A stretch of 48,144 bases of DNA, taken from assembly GCA_019309565.1 (NCBI GenBank), contig JAFDFZ010000026.1, positions 1 through 48,144 of the forward strand, written 5' to 3'. This document shows, one piece after another, positions 25,809 through 34,449 of this stretch. The translations under genes and the position numbers were made by a program. The number at the start of each line of letters is the position of its first letter. Positions within the stretch are counted from its first letter, which is position 1. Source of the DNA: Deltaproteobacteria bacterium (lineage in GTDB: Bacteria; Desulfobacterota; Desulfobacteria; Desulfobacterales; SURF-15). The notes beneath the pieces are model-generated. The model was not told the DNA's origin and did not search any database. It saw only the letters and a list, made by a program, of their open reading frames with translations.

Positions 25809-25824
25809 TGGCACGTTGTTTGCT
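25809..25824 (+). promoter_or_regulatory. Sigma-54 promoter for the TPR gene
   Basis: TGGCAC-GTTGT-TTGCT is a perfect match to the sigma-54 consensus (TGGCAC-N5-TTGCW). Transcription would begin around 25834-25836. This makes the ATG at 25848 too close for a leader with a ribosome binding site and supports the start at 25887. Confidence 0.9.
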
Positions 25825-25886
25825 CTTAACATCGGGATACTTCAATTATGTGCTTTGATATTTCGGCACAAAAGGGACCTACATCC

Positions 25887-28355
25887 ATGGGCGTAAAGCA
25901 GGCGGGTCTTAGACATATTGTTAAAGCTTGTGTTTTCGTTGCACTTTTGATGGTTGTGTGGATAATTCCACACCCTGCCGTCCCTAAGGCGGTGCGTACT
26001 ATCAAAGGTATCACCGTGCAGAATAATCCCGAAACGCTCCATGTCAAATTAAGCAGTGGAACGGCCTACCGGGTGTTCCAGATAGATCGTAAAGAGGTGG
26101 TCATTGCTTTAAAGAATGTCGCCATAACCGGGAAACTGCTTAAAAATTTGCATCGCAAAGGCTATATCCGTGAGATTCGCTTAGATACTGTACCCAATCG
26201 TGTGATGGTGCTGACTGTATATACAAAATATCATATAAAAGCCGTCAATTCAAAATGGAGCAAGAAAAACCGAACCCTGTCGGTCAGGTTCCGCTTCTAT
26301 GAAACATCCAAGAAGGGAAAGCATATAAAACCCGCTGAAAAAGCCCTTTTTTCTGACCCGGCCGGGAAATTGCCTCGGATGGGACTTTCTCATTTCAAAA
26401 ACCAAAAACTAACTCCTGCAGACAGTGTTGACCTGCTCGTGGTGGAGATGGAGAAGGATACCTGCATTACACATCCGGAAATAAGTTCCGCCATCAGGCG
26501 ATGTAAATCCCAATCCTGGCAGGAAGCCTATAATATTTCGAATCAATACCTACAATCAAAAGGGGATAAAGAATGTCTGGAGCAGGTTTTCTTTTTGAGA
26601 GCGTACTGTTTTTATAAAAAGATGGATCCTTCCATGGGCGATCAAAGGCTTGCCGCGAAGGATTTGTTTCAGGAGGTTGTCAGTTTCTACCCAAAGTCCC
26701 GATACGCTGCATATGGTATTGCCGCACTGGGCAAAATCAACCTGCAATTAGAGAATTACAATGAAGCAAAGGGATATTTTAAATATATTTTAGGTAATTA
26801 CAAAGATTACCCGGCCATTCCGGATATTATGATTGAGCTGGCACGGGTGCAGCTTGCAAAAGGAAAGGTAAATCTTGCTGTTGCGACCTTAGAGAACCTT
26901 ATCGCTCGATATCCGAATAACCCATCTGTTTCAGTGGCCAAGCTTGAGCTGGGCAAGGCGTTGTTCGAATCAAATGATTTTGAAGGAGCCTTAAAGATTT
27001 TTGTCGATCTGATGGAATCGAATCCGCAGCTGGTATTCGCTTCGTCTGATCTTCTGGAATATATGGGAAGGTGTTATTACCAGATGGGCGAAAATACGGC
27101 TGCACGAAACACATTGTTAAGAGCAGTGAACTACTTTCCGGATATGGCATCGAACCATATTCTGTTGAGCCGAATTGCAGATATCTACTATGACCAGGAT
27201 CAACAAGAGAAAGCACAAAAATTCCATGAGTATGTGGTGAAAAACTTCCGGGGCACAGATGGATTCATAATCAGTTCGGTGAGAATGGCATCTTATCTGA
27301 AACGTCGGGCTGAAAAAGAAAATCTCTATCGACTTATTATCAGTGATTTCCCGGATCATCCCATGACACAGTTGGCATACTTGAAACTCGCTCAGCTTCT
27401 GAGCAAAGTGGGTGAGCACGAGAAGAGTATTGAAACGATTCACAGCTTTCTGGCGAAATTTCCCGGAACATTAAAAAAGGAAGCCATTGTCGTATTAAAA
27501 GATGCTTACAGTTTCTATTTCGAAAAGTTATTCAAGGAGAATGACACCGCAAGCCTGCTGACGATGTTTGAAAGAGATCGATCCATCATCAATCGAATCA
27601 GAAGCCCCCAGTTGTTTTTAACTATCGGAAAAGCCTATATGAGCGAAAAGCTCTATGAGGATGCGGTTCAATTGTTTCAGCAATCTCATCGACTGTTTGG
27701 AAAAAAAAGAACGCCTGCCCAGCTTCTATTCAATCTTGGCATATCTCTGCATGAATCGGGCAAGGCCCATCAGGCGCTTAAGATATTTGATGCCTATACC
27801 CGTTCTTTTCCGAAACATGAACACAGAGCGGAAGTTTACCACCGAGTGGGTCGCATATGGATGCAAAAAAAGAAGCACAAGCAAGCCTTGGAAACATTGA
27901 AGGTGGCTTTCAAAGAAAGCCGGCAGAACCGACAAAAGGCAACCATTCTTCTTGACCTGGCAGAGGCCTATGAAAAACTGGGTGATTATCGCTCTTCGAC
28001 TCGACGCAGAATCAAGGCAATCGATCTTATGGCCGCGGTGCCGGAAACTCCTCCGGATTTAATCTCTGAAGCATACCGAGATCTGGGCGAATCCTATTTG
28101 AGGATCAATGCCTATTTAAAAGCGGCAGACGCATTTTTGATGGCGATCAAATTTTCCGGAAAAACCCAGCCTCCGGACCTTCAGTTTTTACTCGGTGAAG
28201 CCTATGAGAGGGGGGAAAAAGTGGATGAGGCTGCAGAAATCTTCAAAAAGCTCGTGGAGTCTTCCGACCCCTTTTGGGCTCGATTGGCCAAAGAAAAACT
28301 CAGGGGAATTCAAATACATAACCAGTTGAAATCAAAGGCAGATAATTTCACATAA
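25887..28355 (+). CDS. Secreted TPR-repeat protein with AMIN-like N-terminal domain, under sigma-54 control
   Basis: This 822-residue protein begins with a signal-like segment (KACVFVALLMVVWIIPHPAV). A short beta-rich domain follows at about 45-140 (ITVQNNPETLHVKLSSGTAY, VMVLTVYTKYHIKAV) that resembles AMIN-type domains, which target envelope proteins to peptidoglycan or secretion machinery. Residues from about 190 to the end are many tetratricopeptide-like repeats (YKDYPAIPDIMIELARVQLA, ALKIFDAYTRSFPKHEH). The ATG at 25887 has AAAAGGGA nine bases upstream and leaves a plausible leader after the sigma-54 start. It sits between two sigma-54 activators just ahead of the flagellar genes. A periplasmic scaffold for flagellum or motor assembly is a reasonable guess, but no specific homologue is recognised. 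Confidence 0.83.
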   Translation: MGVKQAGLRHIVKACVFVALLMVVWIIPHPAVPKAVRTIKGITVQNNPETLHVKLSSGTAYRVFQIDRKEVVIALKNVAITGKLLKNLHRKGYIREIRLDTVPNRVMVLTVYTKYHIKAVNSKWSKKNRTLSVRFRFYETSKKGKHIKPAEKALFSDPAGKLPRMGLSHFKNQKLTPADSVDLLVVEMEKDTCITHPEISSAIRRCKSQSWQEAYNISNQYLQSKGDKECLEQVFFLRAYCFYKKMDPSMGDQRLAAKDLFQEVVSFYPKSRYAAYGIAALGKINLQLENYNEAKGYFKYILGNYKDYPAIPDIMIELARVQLAKGKVNLAVATLENLIARYPNNPSVSVAKLELGKALFESNDFEGALKIFVDLMESNPQLVFASSDLLEYMGRCYYQMGENTAARNTLLRAVNYFPDMASNHILLSRIADIYYDQDQQEKAQKFHEYVVKNFRGTDGFIISSVRMASYLKRRAEKENLYRLIISDFPDHPMTQLAYLKLAQLLSKVGEHEKSIETIHSFLAKFPGTLKKEAIVVLKDAYSFYFEKLFKENDTASLLTMFERDRSIINRIRSPQLFLTIGKAYMSEKLYEDAVQLFQQSHRLFGKKRTPAQLLFNLGISLHESGKAHQALKIFDAYTRSFPKHEHRAEVYHRVGRIWMQKKKHKQALETLKVAFKESRQNRQKATILLDLAEAYEKLGDYRSSTRRRIKAIDLMAAVPETPPDLISEAYRDLGESYLRINAYLKAADAFLMAIKFSGKTQPPDLQFLLGEAYERGEKVDEAAEIFKKLVESSDPFWARLAKEKLRGIQIHNQLKSKADNFT

Positions 28356-28366
28356 AGGTCGTTGTG

Positions 28367-29722
28367 ATGTCGAATCGAGATATCCTGCTAATTGAACAGA
28401 ACCATAAAGAGCGTACCGGACTGTGTAAATTGTTGGAAGGATATGGATATACCGTCACCACTGCCTCCGACGGACTTTCCGGCATAAAGGAATTGAAATT
28501 CGGTTCGTTTCGGCTCGTTATCGCTGGTTTTGAAACCTCCGGCCTGGATGGAGAACTGTTGTTGAAGCAAGCGGGCAGCGGGGCCCGGATGACTCCGGTG
28601 CTTTTCGTTTCAAGCAACGCTTCTGTTGAACATGCCGTCGACATGATGAAAGAGGGGGCAATGGATTTTATCCTGAAACCCATCGATCCTTCACAGGTAA
28701 GACTTATCGTCGAAAGAGCATTTAGCAATGACGGGCCTCGCGGCACATCATACCAAAGAACCGCCAGGGCATTGCGTATTGTTACCCAGGATAAAGAGAT
28801 GCTTCGCCTGCTCGATTTGGCAAAACAGGTGTCTGACAGCAAGGCATCTGTGCTTATTCAGGGTGAAAGTGGAACGGGCAAGGAGCTGTTCGCCAGGTAC
28901 ATTCATCAGACAAGCAACCGCAGAAAGGGGCCTTTTGTCGCGGTCAACTGCGGTGCTCTGCCCGAAGCCCTTCTGGAAAGCGAGCTGTTCGGTCATGAAA
29001 AAGGCGCCTTTACCGGTGCGGTGACGAGAAAAATTGGAAAATTTGAGATGGCTGACGGTGGAACTCTTCTTCTGGACGAGATTACGGAAATGGCATTTCA
29101 TCTTCAATCCAAATTGCTTCGAGCGTTACAGGAACAAGAAATTGATAGGGTGGGAGGCCTTCGACCCGTACCGGTGGATGTGCGGGTGATTGCCACCACA
29201 AACCGGAATATCCAGGAAGCAATCGGCTCGGAGAGATTTCGAAAAGATTTATTTTATCGATTAAACGTGATTCCAATCAAGGTGCCTCCCTTGCGGAGCA
29301 GAAAGGATGATATTCCACTGCTTGTAAACCACTTTATCGAAAAATATAATGAGATTGACGGCCGGAATGTCAAATGCTTGACAAAAGAAGCCCTGGCCAA
29401 GCTTTGTCAAATCCCCTTTTTCGGGAATGTTAGAGAATTGGAGAACATCATTGAAAGGGCAGTTTTATTGTCCGATGGACAGACGATTGATGAAAAGGAT
29501 CTGTTGCTGGAAGAAACATATCATGAAAACACCCAACAGACCGCATCTGCTCAGAGCGAGATCCTGCCCGGGCCCTTGAAGGAGGTTGAAAAAAAGATCA
29601 TTTTTCGAGCCCTTGATGAAACCAACGGCAATCGCACCCATGCGGCCAAAATACTCGGCATAAGCGTTCGAACCTTAAGAAACAAGCTCAATGAATATAA
29701 AGGGAAAATGGATGCTTTGTGA
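28367..29722 (+). CDS. Second NtrC-family sigma-54 activator with degenerate receiver
   Basis: This 451-residue protein has a receiver-like domain (1-118), an AAA+ domain with Walker A GESGTGKE at 166-173, the GAFTGA loop at 213-218 and Walker B LLLDEITE, and a Fis-type helix-turn-helix (IIFRALDETNGNRTHAAKIL then SVRTLRNKLNEYK). In the receiver Gly54 stands where the phosphoacceptor Asp is expected (LVIAGFETSGLDG) and the acid pair is reduced (LLIEQNHK), although Lys104 is kept. The ATG at 28367 has AAAGG eight bases upstream and is preferred over a GTG one codon earlier. It directly precedes the flgB promoter. By position it may be an FlrC/FleR-like second-tier regulator, though those usually keep the aspartate. 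Confidence 0.9.
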   Translation: MSNRDILLIEQNHKERTGLCKLLEGYGYTVTTASDGLSGIKELKFGSFRLVIAGFETSGLDGELLLKQAGSGARMTPVLFVSSNASVEHAVDMMKEGAMDFILKPIDPSQVRLIVERAFSNDGPRGTSYQRTARALRIVTQDKEMLRLLDLAKQVSDSKASVLIQGESGTGKELFARYIHQTSNRRKGPFVAVNCGALPEALLESELFGHEKGAFTGAVTRKIGKFEMADGGTLLLDEITEMAFHLQSKLLRALQEQEIDRVGGLRPVPVDVRVIATTNRNIQEAIGSERFRKDLFYRLNVIPIKVPPLRSRKDDIPLLVNHFIEKYNEIDGRNVKCLTKEALAKLCQIPFFGNVRELENIIERAVLLSDGQTIDEKDLLLEETYHENTQQTASAQSEILPGPLKEVEKKIIFRALDETNGNRTHAAKILGISVRTLRNKLNEYKGKMDAL

Positions 29723-29732
29723 TAGGGGAAAT

Positions 29733-29748
29733 AGGCATACAAATTGCT
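29733..29748 (+). promoter_or_regulatory. Sigma-54 promoter for flgB
   Basis: AGGCAT-ACAAA-TTGCT keeps the essential GG and GC dinucleotides with the correct 10-bp spacing and departs from TGGCAC only at the outer bases. It starts 11 bp after the stop of the second activator and 67 bp before the flgB ATG. Confidence 0.7.
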
Positions 29749-29799
29749 ACCATAAACGAGTTGGTTATAACAAAGATCATTTTTCAAAAGGAAGCCTGA

Positions 29800-30207
29800 A
29801 TGAGAGATTTTTTACTGTCAGATAAGGCGCTTAAGGTTCTTGAGAAATCGCTGGATATTTCCGCGCGGCGCCACCGGATGATTACCAACAATATTGTAAA
29901 TATGGATACCAGAGGCTTTAAGCCCCGGGACCTGGACTTCAACAAGGCACTTAAAGAAGCCATGAAGAATCCTGCTGGCAGGCTTTCCCGTACACACCCC
30001 AAGCATTTTACATCGCACTCAACTGCTGCATTAAAAGCCAGTATCCGCCAGGGGGACGAGGAGGATAACACCGGGCTGGATCCAGTCAATATCGATACTG
30101 AGATGACCCATCTCATAGAAAACAACCTGAAATATCGAACCAGTGTTGAGATGCTCCTAAGAAAGATGGGCATGCTCAAACACGCCATTACCGAAGGAGG
30201 CAGATAA
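29800..30207 (+). CDS. flgB: Flagellar proximal rod protein FlgB
   Basis: This 135-residue axial rod protein is secreted by the flagellar type III apparatus and lacks a cleaved signal. The flagellar N-terminal motif is ARRHRMITNNIVNMDTRGFK, and the C-terminal rod motif includes DTEMTHLIENNLKYRTSVEM. The length is typical. AAAAGGAA lies about eight bases before the ATG. The stop overlaps the flgC ATG (TAATG). It is the first gene of the long flagellar operon behind the sigma-54 element at 29733. Confidence 0.96.
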   Translation: MRDFLLSDKALKVLEKSLDISARRHRMITNNIVNMDTRGFKPRDLDFNKALKEAMKNPAGRLSRTHPKHFTSHSTAALKASIRQGDEEDNTGLDPVNIDTEMTHLIENNLKYRTSVEMLLRKMGMLKHAITEGGR

Positions 30208-30641
30208 TGGATCTTTTAAATGCTTTGCGAATCAGTGCCACGGGCCTTGCAGCCCAGCGCATCAAAATGAATGTGGTGGCCGAGAATCTCGCCAATATCG
30301 AAACCAGTCGCACCCAACAGGGCGGACCCTATCGAAGAAAAATGGTGGTGCTATCGGAAAAGCCAAGGGAACGCTTCAGAGATGCTCTTGGGCGTCTTCA
30401 AAAGAAGGCGACGGGTGTGGAAGTGACCGAAGTCCTTGCATCCCAGCAGGATTATCGACTGGTCTATAACCCCAGTCACCCGGATGCCGACCCGGAAACA
30501 GGCTATGTGGCCATGCCCAATATCAATCTGCTTACGGAGATGGCTGACATGATGGTTGCAAGACGGGCTTACGATGCAGGGATTGCTGCCATTGCCAACA
30601 CGAGAAGCATGATCCTAAAGGCCCTTGAAATCGGGAAATAA
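30207..30641 (+). CDS. flgC: Flagellar proximal rod protein FlgC
   Basis: This 144-residue rod protein completes the proximal rod with FlgB and FliE. The N-terminal flagellar motif is ALRISATGLAAQRIKMNVVA followed by ENLANIETSRT, and the C-terminal motif is NLLTEMADMMVARRAYDAGI. It overlaps flgB by one base, so translation is probably coupled. The gap to fliE is about 90 bp. Confidence 0.96.
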   Translation: MDLLNALRISATGLAAQRIKMNVVAENLANIETSRTQQGGPYRRKMVVLSEKPRERFRDALGRLQKKATGVEVTEVLASQQDYRLVYNPSHPDADPETGYVAMPNINLLTEMADMMVARRAYDAGIAAIANTRSMILKALEIGK

Positions 30642-30730
30642 CCCGTTTTCCCTCCTTTGATACGAACCGGTTCACATCCGTTCGGGGAGTAAACCAGCGC
30701 CATGGAAATCAATGAATCAAAGAGGAACTG

Positions 30731-31018
30731 ATGATGGATAGAATGACTATCGATGATAAGATTGCCGCCGGCTTGCCGCCGGTGAGAAAGAACATTGCGG
30801 ATAAAGGTTTTTCGAATCGTTTAAAAAAAGCCCTCTCTGAGGTCAATCAGCTTCAGATAGAGGCCGATGAGGCCATGGAACAAGTAACCAAAGGAACCAT
30901 GGGTATCCATGAAGGGATGCTCGTCATCTCAAAGGCGGATATTTCCTTAAGGTTGCTGCTTCAAGTGAGAAACAAGGTGATGGAGGCTTACAGGGAAATA
31001 AGTCGAATGGCGTTTTAG
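30731..31018 (+). CDS. fliE: Flagellar hook-basal body protein FliE
   Basis: This 95-residue protein joins the MS ring to the rod. The family C-terminal pattern is present: GTMGIHEGMLVISKADISLR then LLLQVRNKVMEAYREISRM. The N-terminal MMDRMTIDDKIAAG region is variable in the family. AGAGG lies five bases before the ATG at 30731; a second ATG follows immediately at 30734. Confidence 0.95.
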   Translation: MMDRMTIDDKIAAGLPPVRKNIADKGFSNRLKKALSEVNQLQIEADEAMEQVTKGTMGIHEGMLVISKADISLRLLLQVRNKVMEAYREISRMAF

Positions 31019-31056
31019 ATGACGGGTGATTCCTGGTTGTTTTCCGGGGTAGGCAT

Positions 31057-32640
31057 ATGAATCAATTTCTGCAGCAAATTATCGGTATCATAAAAGATTT
31101 GCCCTTGGCCAAAAAGATCGTCATGGGCGCTGTGGTGCTGGTTGTGATGGGAGGGCTGATGGGGATGTTGCTCTGGGCAAACCGTATTGATTATCAACCG
31201 GCTTACACCCACCTGGCACCGGAAGATGCCGCTGAGATCGTTGAAAGGCTGAAAGAACAGAAAATACCGTATCAACTGATGGCAAACGGCACCGGGATCA
31301 TGGTGCCTGCTGACAAGGTCTATGAGGTTCGATTGGCTATGGCCGGCTCCGGCATACCGAAAGGTGGGGATGTGGGGTTCGAATTGTTTGATGAAACCAA
31401 ATTCGGAACCACCGAATTTGTTCAGAAGTTAAACTATCAACGGGCACTTCAGGGAGAGTTGGCGCGTACCATCCAGCAATTTCGAGAAGTCGAGGATGCC
31501 CGGGTGATGATCGTGATGCCGAAAGACTCCGTATTTATTGAGGAATCCAAACCACCTTCGGCCTCTGTATTACTCAAGACGCGATCGCGACTTTCCCGTG
31601 ATAAGGTGGCGGCCGTGGTGCACCTGGTTTCAAGTGCCGTGGAAGGGCTGGCACCGAATCGGGTTACGGTGGTTGATTCCACCGGTCAGGTTTTAGCTTC
31701 GGGAATTCCCGAGGAAGAAGAACCCGCAACGCTTGCCAACAAGCAGCTTGAATACAAACTCACCTATGAGCGCAACCTTGCCAGACGCATTCAAACTATG
31801 CTGGAAAGGATCGTGGGCAGCGGCAAGGCTATCGTTCGTGTCAGTGCGGATATGGACTTCAACCAGGTCAAAATCAATGAGGAAATATATGACCCAGAAG
31901 GCCAGGTAATAAGGAGCCGTCAGAATATTACGGAGAGTTCCAACAAAAATTCAACACCCACCACCTTGGCCTCAAGCGTAAACCCCATCACCGCCGGCGG
32001 GGGGGGAACCACTGGCCGTCAGGTATCGGATTTAAGTGAGAGAAAGGATGAAACCGTAAACTATGAGATTAATCGAACCGTTCGCCACACCTTGCTGCCC
32101 GTCGGGAGGGTTAAACGGCTGTCTGTGGCAGCGGTACTGGACGGACGGTACGTTACGGAAACCACAGAAGATGGCGCAACCACCAGAAAATATGTTGCAA
32201 GATCCTCTGAGGAGCTTGAGCAGTTCGCAAAAATTGTGAAAAAGGCCATGGGATTCAATGCAGATCGGGAAGATCAGGTTTCCGTAGAGTCTTTTCCTTT
32301 TGATTACATGTCAGACATGGAAAGGGCACAACCCCCGGGTTACGATTGGGAAATCTTTCTAAAACAGTACGGGCGAAGCCTTGTGAACATCTTGCTTGTC
32401 GTCCTGGTGTTCCTGTTCATTGTTCGGCCAATCATAAAGGGACTGAAACAACCCCATGAAGCTGTTGAAGAGCAGCCCGCGCTTCTTGAGACAGAAGACA
32501 GAAAGGCGCTTCCCGAACCCGCTGCAAGGGGGGAGTTGCCGGAACCTGAAGAGATGAGTTTGAAAGATCAAGCCTATTTTCAGGCAAGGAAAGATGTTGA
32601 GAAAACGACAGGATTTATTCGAACCTGGATCAATGAATAA
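31057..32640 (+). CDS. fliF: Flagellar MS-ring protein FliF
   Basis: This 527-residue protein forms the inner-membrane MS ring. An N-terminal membrane segment (VMGAVVLVVMGGLMGMLLWA) is followed by ring-building domains (TEFVQKLNYQRALQGELART, VEDARVMIVMPKDSVF, ASVLLKTRSRLSRDKVAAVV). A second membrane segment near residue 440 (LVNILLVVLVFLFIVRPII) follows. The C-terminal tail (DVEKTTGFIRTWINE) matches the FliG-binding motif. The length is at the short end of the normal range. fliG starts five bases after the stop. Confidence 0.97.
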   Translation: MNQFLQQIIGIIKDLPLAKKIVMGAVVLVVMGGLMGMLLWANRIDYQPAYTHLAPEDAAEIVERLKEQKIPYQLMANGTGIMVPADKVYEVRLAMAGSGIPKGGDVGFELFDETKFGTTEFVQKLNYQRALQGELARTIQQFREVEDARVMIVMPKDSVFIEESKPPSASVLLKTRSRLSRDKVAAVVHLVSSAVEGLAPNRVTVVDSTGQVLASGIPEEEEPATLANKQLEYKLTYERNLARRIQTMLERIVGSGKAIVRVSADMDFNQVKINEEIYDPEGQVIRSRQNITESSNKNSTPTTLASSVNPITAGGGGTTGRQVSDLSERKDETVNYEINRTVRHTLLPVGRVKRLSVAAVLDGRYVTETTEDGATTRKYVARSSEELEQFAKIVKKAMGFNADREDQVSVESFPFDYMSDMERAQPPGYDWEIFLKQYGRSLVNILLVVLVFLFIVRPIIKGLKQPHEAVEEQPALLETEDRKALPEPAARGELPEPEEMSLKDQAYFQARKDVEKTTGFIRTWINE

Positions 32641-32645
32641 AACCA

Positions 32646-33662
32646 ATGACAGATAAAAAACTGGATCCGAACCATCTGAGCGGCCCTCAAAAGGCTGCCA
32701 TATTTCTTCTTGCGCTGGGGGAAGAATTTTCTTCAGAGATTTTCAGAAGACTCAGCGAGGACGAAATCAAGAAGGTTGCAGCATCCATGGCCGAGATCGA
32801 GCAGATTCCCAAGGAAGCCGTCAACACCGTGTTAAAGGAGTTTGTAGACAGTTTTGGAGATCAGGGCCGATTGGCTTTCAAGGGGGAGGTGTTTTTAAAG
32901 ACAGTCATCGGAAAGTCGCTCGATAAAAATAACGCCAAATCGATCTTTAAGGAAATCGAAGACAGAAAGCTCGGGTTGCCATTTGTCTGGAGTCGCGATG
33001 TGGATGTCGCCACCTTGCTGTCTCACATTCAAGGGGAACACCCTCAGACCATTGCCATGATCATGGCATACCTGCCGGCTGAAATCGCCTCTGAAATCAT
33101 GGTTTCTTTGCCGGAAGACAAAAAGGGGGATATCGCCTTGCGGATCGCTCAGCTTGGCAAAGTGCCCGAGGAAATCGTGCGTGATGTAGATAAAGCACTA
33201 CGGGCGAAAATGAGTGACTACGGGGTGTCGGGTAAGGAAGCAGGAGGGTTGCAAACCCTGGTGGATATTCTGAACAACGTAGATCGGGCAACCGAGGATA
33301 TCATCATGGAGACCATTGAAGAAGAGCAGGCTGAAATCGCCAACGAGATCCGGGGCATGATGTTTGTATTTGAAGATCTTTTGAAAGTGGATGATCGGGG
33401 TATGAGAGAGATTCTCAAAAAGGTGGAGAGCCAGCAGCTCGTTCTGGCAATGAAGACGGCCTCTGAGGAGATGAAACAAAAGATACTGGATAATCTGTCT
33501 TCCAGAGCCGCAGAGATGCTGCTGGAGGACCTGGAGGTTATGGGTCCGGTACGGCTTACAGAGGTTGAAGAAGCACAACAGGGTATCGTTCGGGTGGCCA
33601 AAGAACTTGAAGCCGAGGGAACCATCGTCCTTGGCAAAGGAAAGGAAGATGTCCTTGTCTGA
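32646..33662 (+). CDS. fliG: Flagellar motor switch protein FliG
   Basis: This 338-residue protein of the C ring transmits torque from the stator. The N-terminal part (GPQKAAIFLLALGEEFSSEI) binds FliF; the middle domain has the EHPQ motif (IQGEHPQTIAMIMAYLP), which contacts FliM. The C-terminal domain carries the charged torque helix (DDRGMREILKKVESQQLVLA) and SSRAAEMLLEDLEVMGPVR. All family blocks are present. Its end overlaps the start of fliH by 14 bases. Confidence 0.97.
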   Translation: MTDKKLDPNHLSGPQKAAIFLLALGEEFSSEIFRRLSEDEIKKVAASMAEIEQIPKEAVNTVLKEFVDSFGDQGRLAFKGEVFLKTVIGKSLDKNNAKSIFKEIEDRKLGLPFVWSRDVDVATLLSHIQGEHPQTIAMIMAYLPAEIASEIMVSLPEDKKGDIALRIAQLGKVPEEIVRDVDKALRAKMSDYGVSGKEAGGLQTLVDILNNVDRATEDIIMETIEEEQAEIANEIRGMMFVFEDLLKVDDRGMREILKKVESQQLVLAMKTASEEMKQKILDNLSSRAAEMLLEDLEVMGPVRLTEVEEAQQGIVRVAKELEAEGTIVLGKGKEDVLV

Positions 33663-34449
33663 TTCGACCGATGGTTCCGATTCCCAATGGAGACCGCTTC
33701 ACCCGAAACATATCTCCGAACCCGAAAGGGAACCGGTTCGGGATGATGCTTTTGATGAATTCAAACTGCTCTATGAACCGCCCGATACCCCCGATGCAAA
33801 CGCTTTCAGTTTTTTGTATAGGGTTTCACATTCTCCTCCTGCTACGGTTCAAGAAGAAGATCACCCTGAAAAGCAGTGCGAGGAGAAGGAGCCGGAACCG
33901 GACGTGGAAAAGATCCGAAAGCAAGCTTATGAAGAAGGGTTTGCATCCGGTGAAAAGAAAGGTTTTGCCGAAGGGAAGCATAAACTGGACAGCGCCCTGG
34001 ATCGCATTCAAACACTGCTTTCAGAGATGGAAACCATCTGGGAACATTTGATTGAGACCCATGAACGACAGATTCTTCAGCTTATCTCCCGTGTAGCAGA
34101 AAAGGTTGTGTTCGGCCGGGTTGATATCGATCGGAACGTGATAAAACGCACTATTCTTCATGCGTTTCAGATGGTTCCTGAACCTGTGAAAGTCACCATA
34201 GAACTCAATGCCGAAGATGCCGAGTATATTGAAACCATAAAAGAAGATTTTTTTTTACAGGTGAAAACATTGAAAAATGTCACCGTGATTCCAAATCCAT
34301 TGATAACCAGGGGAGGCTGCAAGGTGAAGACGCGGTTCGGTGAGGTGGATGCAACGTTGGAATCACGTCTTGAGGCGATTAGGCAGGCCATTGTGAATGT
34401 TTCCGGAAACAAGGTTAAAGATGGATCACACACAGCATCTGAACTTTGA
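33649..34449 (+). CDS. fliH: Flagellar assembly protein FliH
   Basis: This 266-residue protein is the likely FliH, a cytoplasmic stator-like partner and inhibitor of the export ATPase FliI. A long acidic, Pro-rich N-terminal region (to about residue 85) is variable in the family. The coiled-coil start KQAYEEGFASGEKKGFAEGK, with GxxxG repeats, is typical FliH. The C-terminal half (LQLISRVAEKVVFGRVDID, ITRGGCKVKTRFGEVDATLE) matches the FliH/YscL fold. The start at 33649 (MSLSDSTDG) with AAAGGAAAGG just upstream is preferred over an in-frame start at 33565 inside fliG. The end overlaps fliI. Confidence 0.93.
   Translation: MSLSDSTDGSDSQWRPLHPKHISEPEREPVRDDAFDEFKLLYEPPDTPDANAFSFLYRVSHSPPATVQEEDHPEKQCEEKEPEPDVEKIRKQAYEEGFASGEKKGFAEGKHKLDSALDRIQTLLSEMETIWEHLIETHERQILQLISRVAEKVVFGRVDIDRNVIKRTILHAFQMVPEPVKVTIELNAEDAEYIETIKEDFFLQVKTLKNVTVIPNPLITRGGCKVKTRFGEVDATLESRLEAIRQAIVNVSGNKVKDGSHTASEL

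Larger units (their letters stand above)
25289..25886. other. Long leader/intergenic region upstream of the TPR gene
   Basis: This 598-bp gap has no gene. It holds degenerate TGAAC-type repeats (listed separately), a FleQ-box-like palindrome and a perfect sigma-54 promoter immediately before the TPR gene. The inverted pair TCAGTGTTCAG (about 25377-25387) and CTGAACACTGA (about 25550-25560) could form a large stem. Confidence 0.5.
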
